From: Emydura subglobosa
Lineage: Eukaryota > Chordata > Testudines > Chelidae
Direction of reading: 5' to 3'
NCBI GenBank assembly: GCA_007922225.1
Contig: ML680055.1
Span: 771,496 to 835,495, forward strand
Length of the DNA: 64,000 nt
Below, piece by piece: positions 11,401 through 23,999 of this stretch (the stretch's first letter is position 1; the number at the start of each line of letters is the position of its first letter). The notes beneath the pieces are model-generated. The model did no database searches and had not been told where the DNA came from. It was given only the letters and a program-made list of their open reading frames with translations. The position numbers were made by a program, and so were the translations under genes.

Positions 11401-14171
11401 AATTCTATCTGGTTTGGAGAGTACAATAGTGTAATTTATGCAATTATCCATAACAGCATTGCTTTTTAAAAGACAATGCACTATACTAAAGTGAGATGGG
11501 GGATCAATCCTCTGTTCCCACCTTGCTTTTTTGTGAGCAACAGAATCTTTCACCCTATTCAACGGAAAGGAAGGAGTAAGCAGTTCGATTTGCTAATGAA
11601 ATATCTAACGCACATTATTATGGGCAAAAGATTAAATGGAACTTAAAATGCCAGACTCAGATATATGTTGCCCGGGTATGGGAGAGAACTAGAGAAGAAA
11701 GATAATCAGAACTTCTTCCCCTGCTACATTAATCAATTTAAAATTAAATTAAGCTGCCTATTCTTCCACTTCCTCTGTACCATGCCATTTCCCCCACTAA
11801 AACTTACTATGATCAGTGCACCTTGGAAGACTTATCTGTTTTCCTCCGTCTGCCCGAACACCCAGGCCCAATCCTATTTGTTTGCATCACCTTAAAACCG
11901 AATTCTGAAATGAGATTTGCCAACACAGACCTTCACACCTGAAAAGATTCCCACTGAAGACAATAGGACACCAGGAGGTATTTAGAATTTGCAATAATGG
12001 ATCGCACTACAGGATTGGAATCTGTTTATAAGCTCTGGAAGGAAGAACCTTTCCTTTGTACTAGTTAGTAAAGCCCCACAGAACACCTATGGATGGGACT
12101 ACACCTTTTTTAGAAGTCACAAGGTCTTTGCCAAGACTCACCTTCCCTCTTCATCCGCAGTCTGCATCTGAAGTCACTCAAATATGTGTTTAGCATCTCC
12201 GAAGATCAGGCCTCTTATGTGCCTAAATGTGCATTTCAATGCCTAAATTTAGCATCCAAGTTTGAAAATTTTGGTTTACAAACTGGATTTGTGTTTATTG
12301 CCCCCAATTTTGAAACCCTATTAATTTGTGTGAGATGTCTGTCCCAGACATGTAATGAACCATGCCTTTGACAGGTGATCTCAAAATTAGTTTTTCTGAC
12401 TATCTGACTGAACCAAAAGCAAATACCTAATAATGAACCTTAACAATGGAGTTTGTAATCACAGTTTCTTGACTCTCATTCCCTCATCCTGATGGCTATG
12501 ATGTGAAACATTTTGTGCCACTGCTGAAACTGGAAACAAATCATTCTTGCTCTTGAGCCATGCATACACCAGCCATTTTTGCTCCAAGTTTTCGTGATAA
12601 ACAAAAGCAGGTGAAGGGGGGCAGATATTGCCCCACAAAATTGCCTTTTCAATTTTCAGCATTCAATTTAACATCTGTGGTGGGCAAGCTCAAAGCTCCA
12701 TACATCCACATACTGCACAATGCACCAGTGTAACAAAACGCTTTTCAAGAATAGGTTAAGTATCATTTGGATTCATGAATGTGTGTTATGGAGACTGGGA
12801 CTATTTATATAACAAATATTTTAGATTGATGTTTGTCAAAATATTGCCATTAACAAGGCCTTTGGCTCCAGCCATCCACAGTAGACTGATGTGTTATATC
12901 AGCTCATGGCACCAAAAGCATCCAGCATCAGCATGCAGAGGGGTTGGATGTTGATAATACTCACACCAAACCATATAGTTACCTAGCCCACAATTTAACT
13001 AGGAAATACATTCCTGAAGAAACCCGGGTGGCACAAATAGCAGGTTATGTTATGATGCTGCTGTATTAATTTTGACACATTTTGTCTCAATATGTCACAT
13101 CAAGATACCTCCTCTTCAACCATTATGAGGTTTGGATAGAACATTCTCAGACAAGAAATCAAACTCAGACTGATGGCGGATCAGAATGCTTGCAGCCAGA
13201 TAACAGAAGGACTTCTAGCCAAGGATAAAAGGTATCATCAGGTACATTCAGGATATAAAGGCAAAATGTAAGTATTACTTAACGTTGTAACACAGGGCCT
13301 ACAGGCCTGCAAGATATTTATCTGAACCAAATTAGGCTTTTGGGTTTAGGATAAGTTAGCACAAGTAAATTAATAATAAACCTGTGAGCTTGTTTCAATG
13401 TTTGTGTTAGCAATTATTTTCAAAACATCAGCCTGAGTTTGGATAATAATGTCTAGGAGACCAGCAGACACCACAATATGACCATTGGTAGCCTTCGTGA
13501 AATGTTAAGAGACTTCCTTCAGGTAACCACATATTACCATGGTGATAAAGTGATGTAAGTATTAATGAGTATAAGAAGAACTAATGAGTTAGCCTGTGAA
13601 AAACAAGAAATTTCAAATAAGGAGAAGGTGCTAAAACCTTCATAAATATGTATGACTCTCAGTGGGCGTCAGCATAACACATTATCAAAGCGGTATCCCA
13701 ACCTATGTACATGGGGGGGAAGACATCAGTGTGACAACCATTGGAGGTGGTGATAATGGTGAGGAGGAGGACGACTATGATGATTAACACTTCGAATTTT
13801 TCCCCAGGCACGGTGTAACGCAAATGCTTTATGGTCTGTATTGGTCTCTCTCTCCTTTACCAAACTGCAGTGTGCGTTTGGCTGGCTAATAAAAATAACT
13901 ATTACAGAAAAGGCATCATAAAGTCTCCCGTGCACTATGGGTCCCCCTTCTACTGATTACTTCTCTACTGTAGTTGATCTTGGGGACTGAACTCTCACAG
14001 ATTAAAGTAGGTGTAAACCCTCACCTCAAAGTGAGTAATTGGTTAAAATACCCATAGCTACAGATAAGGCTACAAGCTGCAGATCTGGCATGCTCCAGCT
14101 GAGTTCAGCTTTGGTCTGTAAACCGTGTAAAGAATCAGCTTTGGTAAATGTATGTTAAGTGCTTGACCTAC

Positions 14172-14211
14172 CATCTATGTCTTGTCCAATGGAGAGGCCA
14201 GCCCATTTTCT
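14172..14211 (-). CDS. NSF: NSF exon 4 (residues 67-79 plus one base)
   Basis: This 40-bp exon is too short to show up as an ORF. On the minus strand a T-rich tract ending TTTTTTACAG precedes AGA AAA TGG GCT GGC CTC, and the donor GTAGGT follows at 14171-14166. The peptide is R-K-W-A-G-L-S-I-G-Q-D-I-D, which continues the NSF N domain directly from the Pro-Gln ending exon 3. It ends in phase 1, so codon 80 (Val in other vertebrates) is completed by exon 5. I could not find exon 5 between 1 and 14171, so it should lie left of the window. Confidence 0.96.
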
Positions 14212-16320
14212 CTGTAAAAAACAAAAAAAAGTTGCAAAAGGACAACCAATCACCAGAATTACAGATACCTGCTCACAGGAGAGCATGCTTCCTCACTGTA
14301 AGCTTTAAGAAACGTAGGATGCACAGGTTGAACAGCAAAGCAAACAGAATAAAACAAAATACTTATCAAGAGGGAGCAAAAAAAGCAACAGTGATAAAAC
14401 TCTTACAGAATGTCGTCGTTTTTCCATCTGATGTCTTTACTGTACTATACCCAATTTCTGTGAAACCATCCATGGTTAATCCCATAGAGAACAGTTGCAA
14501 CAGCTTGAAAACAGAAGTGATTACGTGCAGCCTTCTTAACAAAAGTGAGCTCATGACTATAGCACATCTTTGATGATGAAAGAAACCATATGGGATATTT
14601 TTTCTATCACCCAGATCAGGCCACTGCTCAAGCATGTGCCTGTATGAAGTGCAAAGTGGAGATGTATCCCAACAGGCAGAAAAGTGTATGCTACACTTTG
14701 TGCTCATCTTAAATGGGTGATTGTGTGAGAACTCTCACTAGAAAAAATAAACTATAATACAATGCATTATAAATACGTTCTTTTGGGATCTTTCAGTGAA
14801 CTAATAATTCGGTGCCATAAAAAAGATATTTAAGTGAATTTCAGTACATGTGAAGGGTTCTTACAGCACAGGACCCTAAAATGAGAAGAGGGCAAGTGGT
14901 TCAGAGTGAAATTCTAGGGCCTGTGTTACGCAGGTGAAGCTGGAATGATGATCACAACAGCCCCTTTCTTGGGGTCCATGTTTTGTTAATAGAATTTAAC
15001 TTATTTATATAATCTGGGTTGTGATTTGGATTGCAGAACTCAATGTACTTTCACCACTGCATACTAGAGCTAAACATTTCTCATTCCAGTGACTAAATCA
15101 TTCTTGACCATAAATCTCTTTTACAGATTTGGGGCCAATTCAGTTTAATTTCAGAATTTCTTGTGCACAAATAAACTGCACAAGAACCAGAACCAAACTA
15201 CTATTTACAGCTGAAATTGCTAGTGTTACTCATTAGCTGGCCCTTCCAGAAACACATCACCTATAGTTACGTTCCTGGATTTCATTAACTAACCATAAAA
15301 GGTTCTAATCCTCTTTTGATGTATATGTAATTTCCATTAACATTAGTAGTTACAAATGAAGCATATTCCAGTGTTGACTGTTGCTACTTTCTTGGAAAAT
15401 AGTGCTATTGAATTAAATAATGTCTATACACTACTTCAGCAAGGTAAAATGTAAAGTTATTGTTAGCAAGAATGATAATCTGATCACCCAGGCCCAGAAA
15501 CCAATGGAGAATATCATCATATCTATAATGTAGGCTGCAATGACCCAAAAGTCTTAATTGAACACTGAAAATTTTTATCAGAATTACTCAACTGAAAACA
15601 TTCATTCACCAGCAGTTGTAGCAGATGTTACCAGCAGGATGAAACAAACTATATTTCAAAGCAGGTTCTGCTTTATTCACTGGATGAAGTATTTGTCAGC
15701 ATGGCAGCACCTAACAGAAACTGGAATTTTAAGTACACACTGCAACCTACTGCCACCAAACATCTTATACTTCTAGACTCCTTATTTTCCGTCTCCAGCG
15801 ATGAGAGAATCAGATGGTACATCAATAGGAAAGGATTACGTTTCTTCTCATTAAAACATAATGGAACATAAGACAACCTTACAAAATTCTGTTCACCTAC
15901 TCACAGGCAAACTGAACAAGCATATGTTAACATTTTCACCAGCATGGTAAGAATGGAAAATAAGTTTGTGTGCCTAGACTGATATATTTATGACAACTGA
16001 GGCTAATACGTACTGCAGAAATAGGAGAAGAATCAGAGGAACCATATGACTTAATAAATCATTTCTTGCTCTCATGTTTAGATTCTATAACACAGGACAG
16101 TCATAAGCAGCTACCTATGATTTATGCTTATTTCATTATAAGCACTTTCAAAAAAAGAAAGTAGTCAACAGCCAATAGGAGGTTCGCTGCACCTATCACA
16201 GAATAGGCCAAATGCCTGATAAGCTGATATTACTGAAACAAAGTATTTCTGGAGAAAAGTTGTCAAACATTTTTTCTTCCATAACTTGAATGTCCTGAAT
16301 ATGAAGATGTTGTTTACCAA

Positions 16321-17056
16321 GCTGAATGATGAGGCTAATGATGAGCATGGGTATAGTGGTAGGGTGGCTAATGGGAATGAGAATATGGAGGTAGAAACTA
16401 CCACATCCGAGGTAGAAGCCAAACTCAAACAGCTTAACGGGACTAAATCGAGGGGATCGGAAAATCTCCATCCAAGAATATTAAGGGAACTAGCACATGA
16501 AATTGCAAGCCCATTAAGCAAGGATTTTTAATGAAGCTGTACCGTATGACTGGAGAATTGCTAATATAGTTCCTATTTTTAAGAAAGGCCAAAAAACCTA
16601 GCTGGCTTCAAAACTGAGCTTGATACATTTATGGAGGGCATGGTATGATAGGACAGCCTAGTTTGGCAACTGACTGATCTTTGACTACTGATGGGGTGGG
16701 TTCTGAGTTATTACAGAGAATTCTTTCTTGGGTGTCTGGCTGGTGAGTCTTGCCGACATGCTCAGGGTTTAACTGATTGCCATATTTGGGGTCAGGAAGG
16801 AATTTTCCCTCGGGGCAGATTGGCAAAGGCTCTGGGGTTTTTCGCCTTCCGCTGTAGCATGGGGCATGGCTCACTTAGTGGTGGATTCTCTGTACCTTAA
16901 AGTCTTTAAACCATGATTTGAAGACTTTAATAACTCAGTCATAGGTTAGAGGTTTATTACAGGAGTGGGTAGATGAGGTTCTGTGGCCTGCATTGTGCAG
17001 CAGGTCAGACTAGATGATCATATTGGTCCCTTCTGACCTTAGAGTCTATGAGTCTA
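16321..17056 (+). mobile_element. CR1 LINE, internally deleted
   Basis: The element opens in the reverse-transcriptase region (L-K-Q-L-N-G-T-K-S-R-G-S-E-N-L-H-P-R-I then R-I-L-R-E-L-A-H-E). At about 16585 it jumps to a 3' region and ends GAGTCTATGAGTC at 17056. The catalytic core between the two parts is deleted. It is related in sequence to the CR1 at 36.05-37.65 kb, with the same 3' UTR words in the same order. Confidence 0.85.
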
Positions 17057-17290
17057 ATTTTGAACTCTGAAATAAACACAAAAGTAATTACTATCATTCA
17101 TAACTTTTAAAAAATAGATAATAAAGAGGTACTAATATGGAATATGTTCCTAATTTGGAATACTAGGCTATCAGAAAATGCAAGGAGAAATCTCTGGTCA
17201 CATGACGATATGCGTTTGAATTTTGTTGGTTTTGCAGTAAAGACGACATTTATGGGCTAGTTTACCTAGTCTTTTTTATTGTTGTATGCA

Positions 17291-17516
17291 GTGTTGTTGT
17301 AGCCATGTTAGTCGCAGGATACTAGAGAGACGAGGTGGGCGAGGGAATATCTTTTAGAGGACTAACGTCTGTTGGTGAGAGAAACAAGCTTTTGAACTTA
17401 CATAGAGCTCTTCTTCAGGTCTGGGAAAAGTACTCAGAGTCTCTCAGCTAAATACAAGATTCAAGGTGAAGTGGTCCTGTGAAATGTGTGTGTTAACTAC
17501 TTATGCTAAGTAATCT
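17291..17516 (+). repeat. Turtle Penelope-associated repeat, single arm
   Basis: The unit begins near TTGTAGCCATGTTAG and runs through ATATCTTTT, GTTGGTGAGAGAAACAAGC and AGAGCTCTTCTTCAGG. It is the same unit that forms the arms of the foldback elements at 26.24-26.71 kb and 34.06-34.22 kb. Here only one orientation is present. It could be described as a SINE; I link it to Penelope because of the copy at 26.2 kb. Confidence 0.6.
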
Positions 17517-18639
17517 GCATCATACATAACATAGTATGACACGCTTTATTTCCATAAATTCTCCTCTTTCAAAAATACAAATTAGCTAATTATTAGCCCT
17601 AATGATTAACCTAACCTAAAGATGACTTCTGCATAAAGTATGAATTGAATATTGATTTGGATACCTATGCCATGGCACTAGCTATTCAATATCCAGGAAG
17701 TAGTTATTAATTATATTCATCATCATCATGAGGTATTCCACAGATGTAACATGGAGGCCGTCTTGAACCTGAAGCATCCCCCAGTCTACAGTATCTTATG
17801 AATAAGTGAAAAAAGAGTTTTTGCTTCTAGTGAACAGGGATTGGCTACAATAAAAGAAGCAACCAATGCAAGCAAACTATTGAGATTTCCAAAATAGGGA
17901 TGCAATTTATAGAGTTCTACCAGCTCTTCAATCTGAATGCAGGCAGTGATTACTTTGGCATAAAATCTGTTATGCAACACACACAGACAAAGGTAAAATT
18001 AGCACACTTCATAAATCTGCTGAAGCTACTTCGCCATCCAGTCAGGGTGAACCGCAAACCCGATCTAGTGTTACAATGACCAAAACCTCGACAGCGCTCT
18101 GAAGCAAGGTCCCCCTAGTGAACTTGCATTTTCTGCCAGGATGGATGTTCCTAACGAAACTTTCTTCTGTAACAACATTCCAAATGAACAAGCAAGGGGC
18201 AGCAGAGTACGACCATGAGCTCAATGTACGTGCAGCAGGAGTAAGTGATCGTCTAGCCTCAGAAGGGAAATACCACCCTAATGGCTACAAGCATTTCTTG
18301 AGAAAATTAATAAAAAACTAAGCACAAACCACTCAGTAGTACTGACTTGGCAATTGTCTGGCTTAGTAACAAGTCAAAACATTATGCAGAAAAAGCCTTT
18401 ATTTTGGAACTTTCACAGGTATGGACTCATTACTATCTTCTCTGAAATGAAACTGGTGAAGAAGTCCCATGTTCATTTGTGAGTCATAGAGCAACCTTCA
18501 AAGAAAAACTTCCTACATCTTGAGGGTGCTTATGAGTTCACTGTTTTACATGATCAACCTGCTTCTGAGACACAAACATTATTAGTGCCTGTCAAATTCC
18601 GTCACATCCCTCTCTCCAAATTGTTAGACAGCGCAGGCA

Positions 18640-19862
18640 AAGAAAAATGATCAGCCATTTCAGTTTACAAGACTGAGCTAGAAGATGAATTTCTCTCGAT
18701 GATACACACAGCACTGTAATTACACTCAGATATACTTGCTCATCCTGGATACTATGGGCTAAATATCAGTGAGGAAAAAGCACTAGCCTGAATACCGAAG
18801 AGAATATACATGGTTTTGCGACTGCTCTTGGGTGGCCTATCTACTCTTGAAGCAGAAGGTGATGATGAAGAGAAGGAGGAGGATGACACAGATACAGAAG
18901 ATAATTTTGCAGAAGTATGTGAAGATGAGAAACAGGAATCATATAAACAATCCAGGGTGTTAAGTATTGCACAAGATTTCATTAACACTGTAAGTAGAGC
19001 TACGTGGACATCCAAAAACATTGGGCTTGCAAGCATCCTTCACCAGACCACAAGATAATAAAATCTTGTCAAGATGTTTCACAGTGCTGGGCATTGTATC
19101 AGTCACAAGAACATACTTCGAGCTGACACAGCACTGGCCAAGAGCACACTGATGACAAGACATGATGATAGAAGACATGATGATAGAACAGTAATCCCAA
19201 CAAACATAATTCATTTCACTGAAGAGAACATTGATATCAATGAGCGTACAGTCAATAGGCAAAATAATGTTTCATGCCATACAGTATGCAGTTTGGCACA
19301 GAGGACCTGCATCTGATCTGATAGCTCAAGACACTGAGCCAACAAATGCTTCTTTGAATCTTCCAGAGGCCATGAACACAATCTTTCCTGCTAATATCAC
19401 AGAAGGTTCAGCAGAATCAAAATTCAATGAAACTGTCCTCACAGAATGGTGTACAGGGCACATAAATGACTGCCAGTCAGCTTTGAAAGTACAAGCACAG
19501 GATATGCCATTTTGCCCTCAAACCCCAATTTGAAAATTCAAAATCTGGCTGGAGAAGTTTTAATGAAAAGCACAGTAACAATAACTCTCCATTAACAACA
19601 CATGGCTACATGCCTATCATTCAGTCCCCAGCTCATGACGTTGATACACTGAATACTGTTGTGAAAAGACTTGCACAATTCACACATTACCTTCAACAGA
19701 AATGTATAGTCCTGACTGTTGATCAAACACTCCTCCCTGCTTTGATGGAGCTAAAATCTTTACCAGAATATAAAGATATCCTGATTCCACATTTAGGGGA
19801 ACTACACATATCAATGAACTTCCTAAAAGAGCTGGGGCAGGATTCTCTGCTGGTATTTTAAA
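18640..19862 (+). pseudogene. Repeat-family gene of unclear class, N-terminal and middle part
   Basis: Successive plus-strand frames align with a protein family widespread as multicopy genes in corals, fish and other animals. I recognise it but cannot name its class. Visible blocks: an acidic stretch (18845-18905); S-K-N-I-G-L-A-S-I-L-H-Q (about 19010); F-H-S-A-G-H-C-I-S and A-D-T-A-L-A-K-S-T-L (19077-19153); N-I-D-I-N-E-R-T (about 19230); and A-H-D-V-D-T-L-N-T-V-V followed by L-H-I-S-M-N-F-L-K (19610-19832). Frame changes separate the blocks, and one comes with a duplicated 16-base unit at 19155-19187. The matching C-terminal part lies at 24000-24760. Several hundred codons between the two parts are missing or replaced by inserted elements. 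Confidence 0.6.
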
Positions 19863-20193
19863 CCCTTACAGAGAGGAACTCGGAGAGCGTGGGGGGGAGG
19901 GGCGGAGGAGTCTCTGCTTAAAACACAGATTTGCTGGACTCAGCAGGGTATCAGCAGTGTTCCTCCATGATGCAGGCTTCCTTGATTGCAGCAAAGTATC
20001 CTACCGTGGAGGGAGGAACAAGGCAGCCCTCCCCAAAAAACTTTTGTGACAGATAACAGATTACATATATGAAAGTTTCCGTGAGATATCAACTGATGAG
20101 AAACATAGCATTTCTCATCACATAAACAAACTGTTCCCTGAGTAACTCCCCAGTACAGTTATCGAAACACGTGAAATCCCCTTCATGCCCCCC

Positions 20194-21155
20194 TCAACTA
20201 ATGTAAAAGGACAGAACTTGTAAGAAGAAAATAAACTCACCAGATGTGCCTTCCATGGGATCATTAGTGCTGTCCTGTGTGCTGCTGGACTGCTCTGGGG
20301 TCAGGAATATGTCCTGACTTTCAGGGAGAACAGACACCCTGCTCTCATGCACCCTGCTCTCCTCAGCCGCCTTCTCCTCCTCGTCCATGGAATCCTCATC
20401 ATTGTCCATGGACTGTGACCTAGCGGAGGTATCGATGGCGGGGGGCAGCACCATGGTGGGATCGCCACAGAGAACTGCATGCACCTCATCGTAGAAGCGG
20501 CATGTTTTGGGTGAGGAGCCAGAATGGCTGTTAGCTTCCCTGGCTTTCTGATACGACTGATGCAGCTCCTTGATCTTCACGTGGCACTGCTGTGCGTCCC
20601 TCGTGTCCCTTCTCCAGCAGGCCCTGGGATATCTTCCCATAAATGTCCAGATTCCTTTTGCTGGCTCTGAGCTGAGCCAGAACGGACTCCTCGCCCCACA
20701 GACCAATGAGATCTAAGACCTCTGGTCGACTTCATGCTAGAGCGTGTTTGGGCTTTGCAGTAGCCATGAGGAGAAAAGTGACAAAGCTCTCTCCACGCTG
20801 GCAGCACAGGAAATGAAAATTCAAATCTTCCCAGGGCTTGAGGGGAGGGGACATTTCCTGGTAGCATGACCACAAAGAAGCACAGCACGACTGTCCAGAG
20901 TGGTCAAAATGGGGCATTGTGGGATACCTCCTGGAGACCAATAAATTCGATTTAAGTGAAGTTGTGTCTACACTGACACTAAATCGAATTAACAAATCGA
21001 TTTAGGCACTACGCCACTTGCAGAGGTGGTCTTAAGTCAATTTTCAAGGCGACTTAATTCAAATTAACAGTGGTGCCAGTGTAGACGCAGGTGTACGTAG
21101 GTTGACGTAAGTAACTTTATGTCGACCCACGTCACCAGTGTAGAGCAGGCCTAAG
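20194..21155 (-). mobile_element. Harbinger-type element remnant with Myb/SANT-like ORF
   Basis: The minus-strand ORF at 20194-20706 carries R-D-A-Q-Q-C-H-V-K-I-K-E-L-H-Q-S-Y-Q-K and P-K-T-C-R-F-Y-D-E-V-H-A. This is the trihelix or Myb/SANT-like core of the accessory protein of turtle Harbinger elements. An acidic Glu/Asp/Ser-rich tail follows, as usual for the family. The N-terminal end of the domain continues in another frame towards 20888, and bases 20900-21155 resemble MITE-like terminal sequence. There is no transposase with it. It lies inside the gap of the split gene at 18.6-24.8 kb. Confidence 0.65.
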
Positions 21156-22364
21156 TCAGTGGTTACTCCCGGGGGAATTTTGTACCACTGTGCACGCGCA
21201 CACAGAATTCATGTGTCTGCCCCCACTCCTCCAGATTTCTTTGCTTCCCCACAAAAAAAATGACTTCTGACAGGGAAGCAAAGGGAAACCACAAGATTGA
21301 TGTGCCCATGCTGCTGGGGCAGGGCACATGACCATTTTGGAGCACCAGAAGCAGCTGGCAGAGAGGTAGATCACCACAGGGGGGCGAGGCAGAGCAGAGC
21401 TGGGGATGCTCCAGCCGGTGGTTCCTACCCTGTGCCAGGCTCAGCTCCTAGTCCCAGCCAAGCTGGGGAGAACGGGACTTCCTCTTCCATTGCAAGGAAC
21501 AGCTGGGCCATACCTACCCCCAGAAACCTCCCCAGCTTTGCACTCCCCTCCCTGATTCCTGCCCCCATCACTCCACAGCCACAGGGGGAGGGGTCACTGT
21601 GCACAGATCTGCCCAACCCCCATACATTCTGAATCCCTCCAAACCCTAGACCTCCGCCCCCCGCTGAGCACCCCACACCTGAACCCCTCCCCCACCATAC
21701 CTCACCCCTACATCTGGACTGCCACTGAGCTCCTCTCCCTGCATCTGGACACCCACCCTTGCACCCAGACCACCCCCCACTGAACTCCCTGCACTCAAAC
21801 CCCAACCCTGATGAGCTCCACCCCCCTGTGCCTGGACCACCCTGATGAACTCCCCAAACCCCAACCCCCACCTCACCAAGCCCCAAGCAGCCAGACTCCC
21901 CGACTGAACTACAACCACCTTCACCTGGTCCTGCTCACAGAATCCCATTCCCCCTGCATTCAGAATCCTCCAAAGACCCCGGTGCATCCAGATCCCACCA
22001 CGCACCCGGAAACCCCAGGAAACCATCTGCACCCAGATTCCCCCACACAGAACCCTCTCACCCCATGCCTCAATCCCCTCCACACTTGGATCCTGCTGGG
22101 CTGAGCCTGCTTGCCCCAGATCTGGATTGGGAGCCAGGGAAGGGCATGCATGCGAAACTCTGTCCCTCTCACTAGCTATCTTGGTGCATCTGGTGTGGAG
22201 GGGCAGGGCCCCAGGGTGTTTCTGGGAAAGGCCTGGACCTTGCTCTTTGCAGCCCCACCACCAAGTCTGTGTCCTTGGGGTGATCAGGGGCCTGCAGGGT
22301 GGTCTCCTACCTCCATGCAGCCAGTGGCCTGTGCTCACCACTGCCATGCTGGAGCTTCCACATT

Positions 22365-23880
22365 TCATAGAATCATAGATCAGGAATGGAACAGATCTCA
22401 GGAGGTATCTAGTCCAACCTCCTGCTCAAAGCAGGACCAACTTCAACTGAATCATCCCAGCCAGGGATATGTCAAGCCGGGCCTTAAAAACATCTAAGGA
22501 TGGAGATTCCACCACCTCCCTAGGTAACCCATTCCAGTGCTCTACCACCCTCCTAGGGAAAAAGTTTTTCCTAATATCCAAGGTAGACCTCACCCACTGC
22601 AACTTGAGACCATTGCTCCTTGTTCACTTGCCACCACTGAGAACAGCCTAGCTCCATTCTTCCTGGAACCCCCCATCAGGTAGTTAAAGGCTGCCATCAA
22701 ATCCCCCCTCATTCTTCTCTTCTGCAGACTAAACAAACCCAGTTTCCTCAGCCCCTCCTAAGTCATGTGCTCCAGCCCCTAATCATTTTTGAAAAGTTCC
22801 AGAGGAGTAGCCATGCTAGTCTGTATACAACAAAAACAACAAGACTCCTGTAGCACCTTAAAGACTAACAAATTTCTGCAGGCATAAGCGTTCGTGGGCT
22901 GCAACCCACTTCGTCAGATGCATGAAGTGGAAACCACAGATAGGGTCTGAATGGGGACTTGGAATGGTTCTCTCATTACAAGAAGTAATGGTCACTGTTC
23001 ACACATTCTCACCTTCTAATCAACGGTTGTGAATAGGCCTCATCTACCCTAACTGAATGGACTTTGGTAGCACTTGCCCTCTCCATTGTTATGTTTCTCA
23101 CCCTTAGAGGTATATATTTACCTCCTATCTGTGGTTTCCACTTCATGCATCTGACAAAGTGGGTTGCAGTCCACGAAAGCTTATGCCCGCAGAAATGTGT
23201 TAGTCTTTAAGGTACTACAGGACTCATTGCTTTTGCTAACCATTTTTGTTGCCCTCCACTGGACTCTCTCCAATTTGTCTACATCCTTCCTGTAATGGGG
23301 GGCTCAAAACTGGAGACAATACTCCAAATGTCTCCTCAACAGTGTTGAATAGAGGGGAATAATCACTTCCCTCCATCTGCTGGCAATGCTCCTACTAATG
23401 CAGCCCATTACATGCCGTTTGACTTCTTGTCCACTATAATCCCCAGGTCCTTTTCTGCAGAACTGATATAGACTGGGGGCGAGGAAATAGTGCATGGGAT
23501 TCTTTCCTCCTAAGTGCAGGATTCTGCACTTGTCCTTATTGAACCTTAAATTATTTTGGCCCAATCCTCCAATTTGTCTAGGTCACTATATCCTATCCCT
23601 ACCCTCCAGCATATCTACCACTACCCCTATCTTAGTGTCATCCACCCTATCCTCCAGATCATTAATGAAGATGTTGAACAAAACTGGCCCCAGGACCGAC
23701 CCCTGGGGCACTCCTCCTGATACCAGCTGCCAACTAGACATTGAGCCCTTGATCTCTACCCATTGAGCCCAATGATCTAGCCTGCTTTCTATCCACCTTA
23801 TAGACTATTCATCCAACCCATACTTCTGTATCTTGCTGGTAAGAATACTGTGGGAGACCATATCAAAAGCTTACTTATTT
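22365..23880 (-). mobile_element. CR1 LINE on the minus strand, split by a Penelope element
   Basis: The left end is the CR1 tail in antisense (CATAGAATCATAGAT). The sequence runs through the usual 3' UTR and late ORF2 words: CCATTCCAGTGCTCTACCA antisense, and the histidine- and Cys-rich end of the reverse transcriptase near 23304-23564, where R-F-N-K-D-K-C-R-I-L-H-L-G is visible. It is interrupted at 22792-23235 by a Penelope foldback flanked by a 13-bp duplication of CR1 sequence. Stops occur throughout. Confidence 0.85.
22792..23235 (+). mobile_element. Penelope-like foldback element with 13-bp target duplication
   Basis: The two ends are about 115-bp inverted repeats of each other: from about 22803 to 22945, and reversed at about 23125-23232. 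The arms share CAGATGCATGAAGTGGAAAC. Between them, in the plus direction, G-L-N-G-D-L-E-W-F resembles the last codons of Penelope-like element proteins. The insert is flanked by CTAATCATTTTTG (22779-22791) and CTAACCATTTTTG (23236-23248), 12 of 13 identical, and interrupts a CR1 cleanly. No reverse transcriptase remains. Confidence 0.7.
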
Positions 23881-23999
23881 ATTGACAAGTAAAATATGTA
23901 GAATTTTGCAGAATTTTAAAATGGCATGTGCAGAATTTTTATTTTTTAATGCAGAATTTTTAATTTATCACAGAATTCCCTCAGGAGTAAATGCTCTAT

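Larger units (their letters stand above)
1..14171 (-). other. NSF: NSF intron 4 (partial)
   Basis: From the exon 4 donor to the left edge I found no further NSF coding segment on either strand. The left part (1-8.5 kb) is dense in mobile-element remnants listed separately: DIRS-like, a MITE, Harbinger, CR1. Apart from those entries, 1101-1844, 3140-3630, 5600-7630 and 8500-14147 are AT-rich unique-looking or heavily decayed DNA, where I see only short simple-sequence patches such as the purine-rich run near 13740-13780. The open frames in these stretches are short and show no family resemblance. Confidence 0.8.
21163..23995. mobile_element. Large element with inverted termini, hosting a CR1
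   Basis: The left edge reads ACTCCCGGGGGAATTTTGT (from about 21167), and the right edge, read inwards on the other strand, gives ACTCCTGAGGGAATTCTGT (about 23990-23972). These are matching inverted termini of roughly 20 bp. Inside are a C-rich, low-complexity block (21390-22110) and a TTT-rich right end with repeated CAGAATTTT. No transposase is seen. It looks like a non-autonomous DNA transposon later enlarged by the CR1 insertion (22365-23880). Confidence 0.55.

Noticed and set aside
12125..12200. Possible extra exon on the minus strand ending GGAAG with donor GTGAGT
   Set aside because: No acceptor or NSF-like peptide. Surrounding words match a common old repeat. NSF exon 5 should encode a different peptide.
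1..14171. NSF exon 5
   Set aside because: I searched for the reverse complement of codons following I-G-Q-D-I-D and found no match, so it probably lies outside the window.
21646..22368. 240-codon minus-strand open frame
   Set aside because: Low-complexity Gly/Trp-rich translation of a C-rich repeat block inside the inverted-end element. It has no domain or start context, and a CR1 tail overlaps its beginning.
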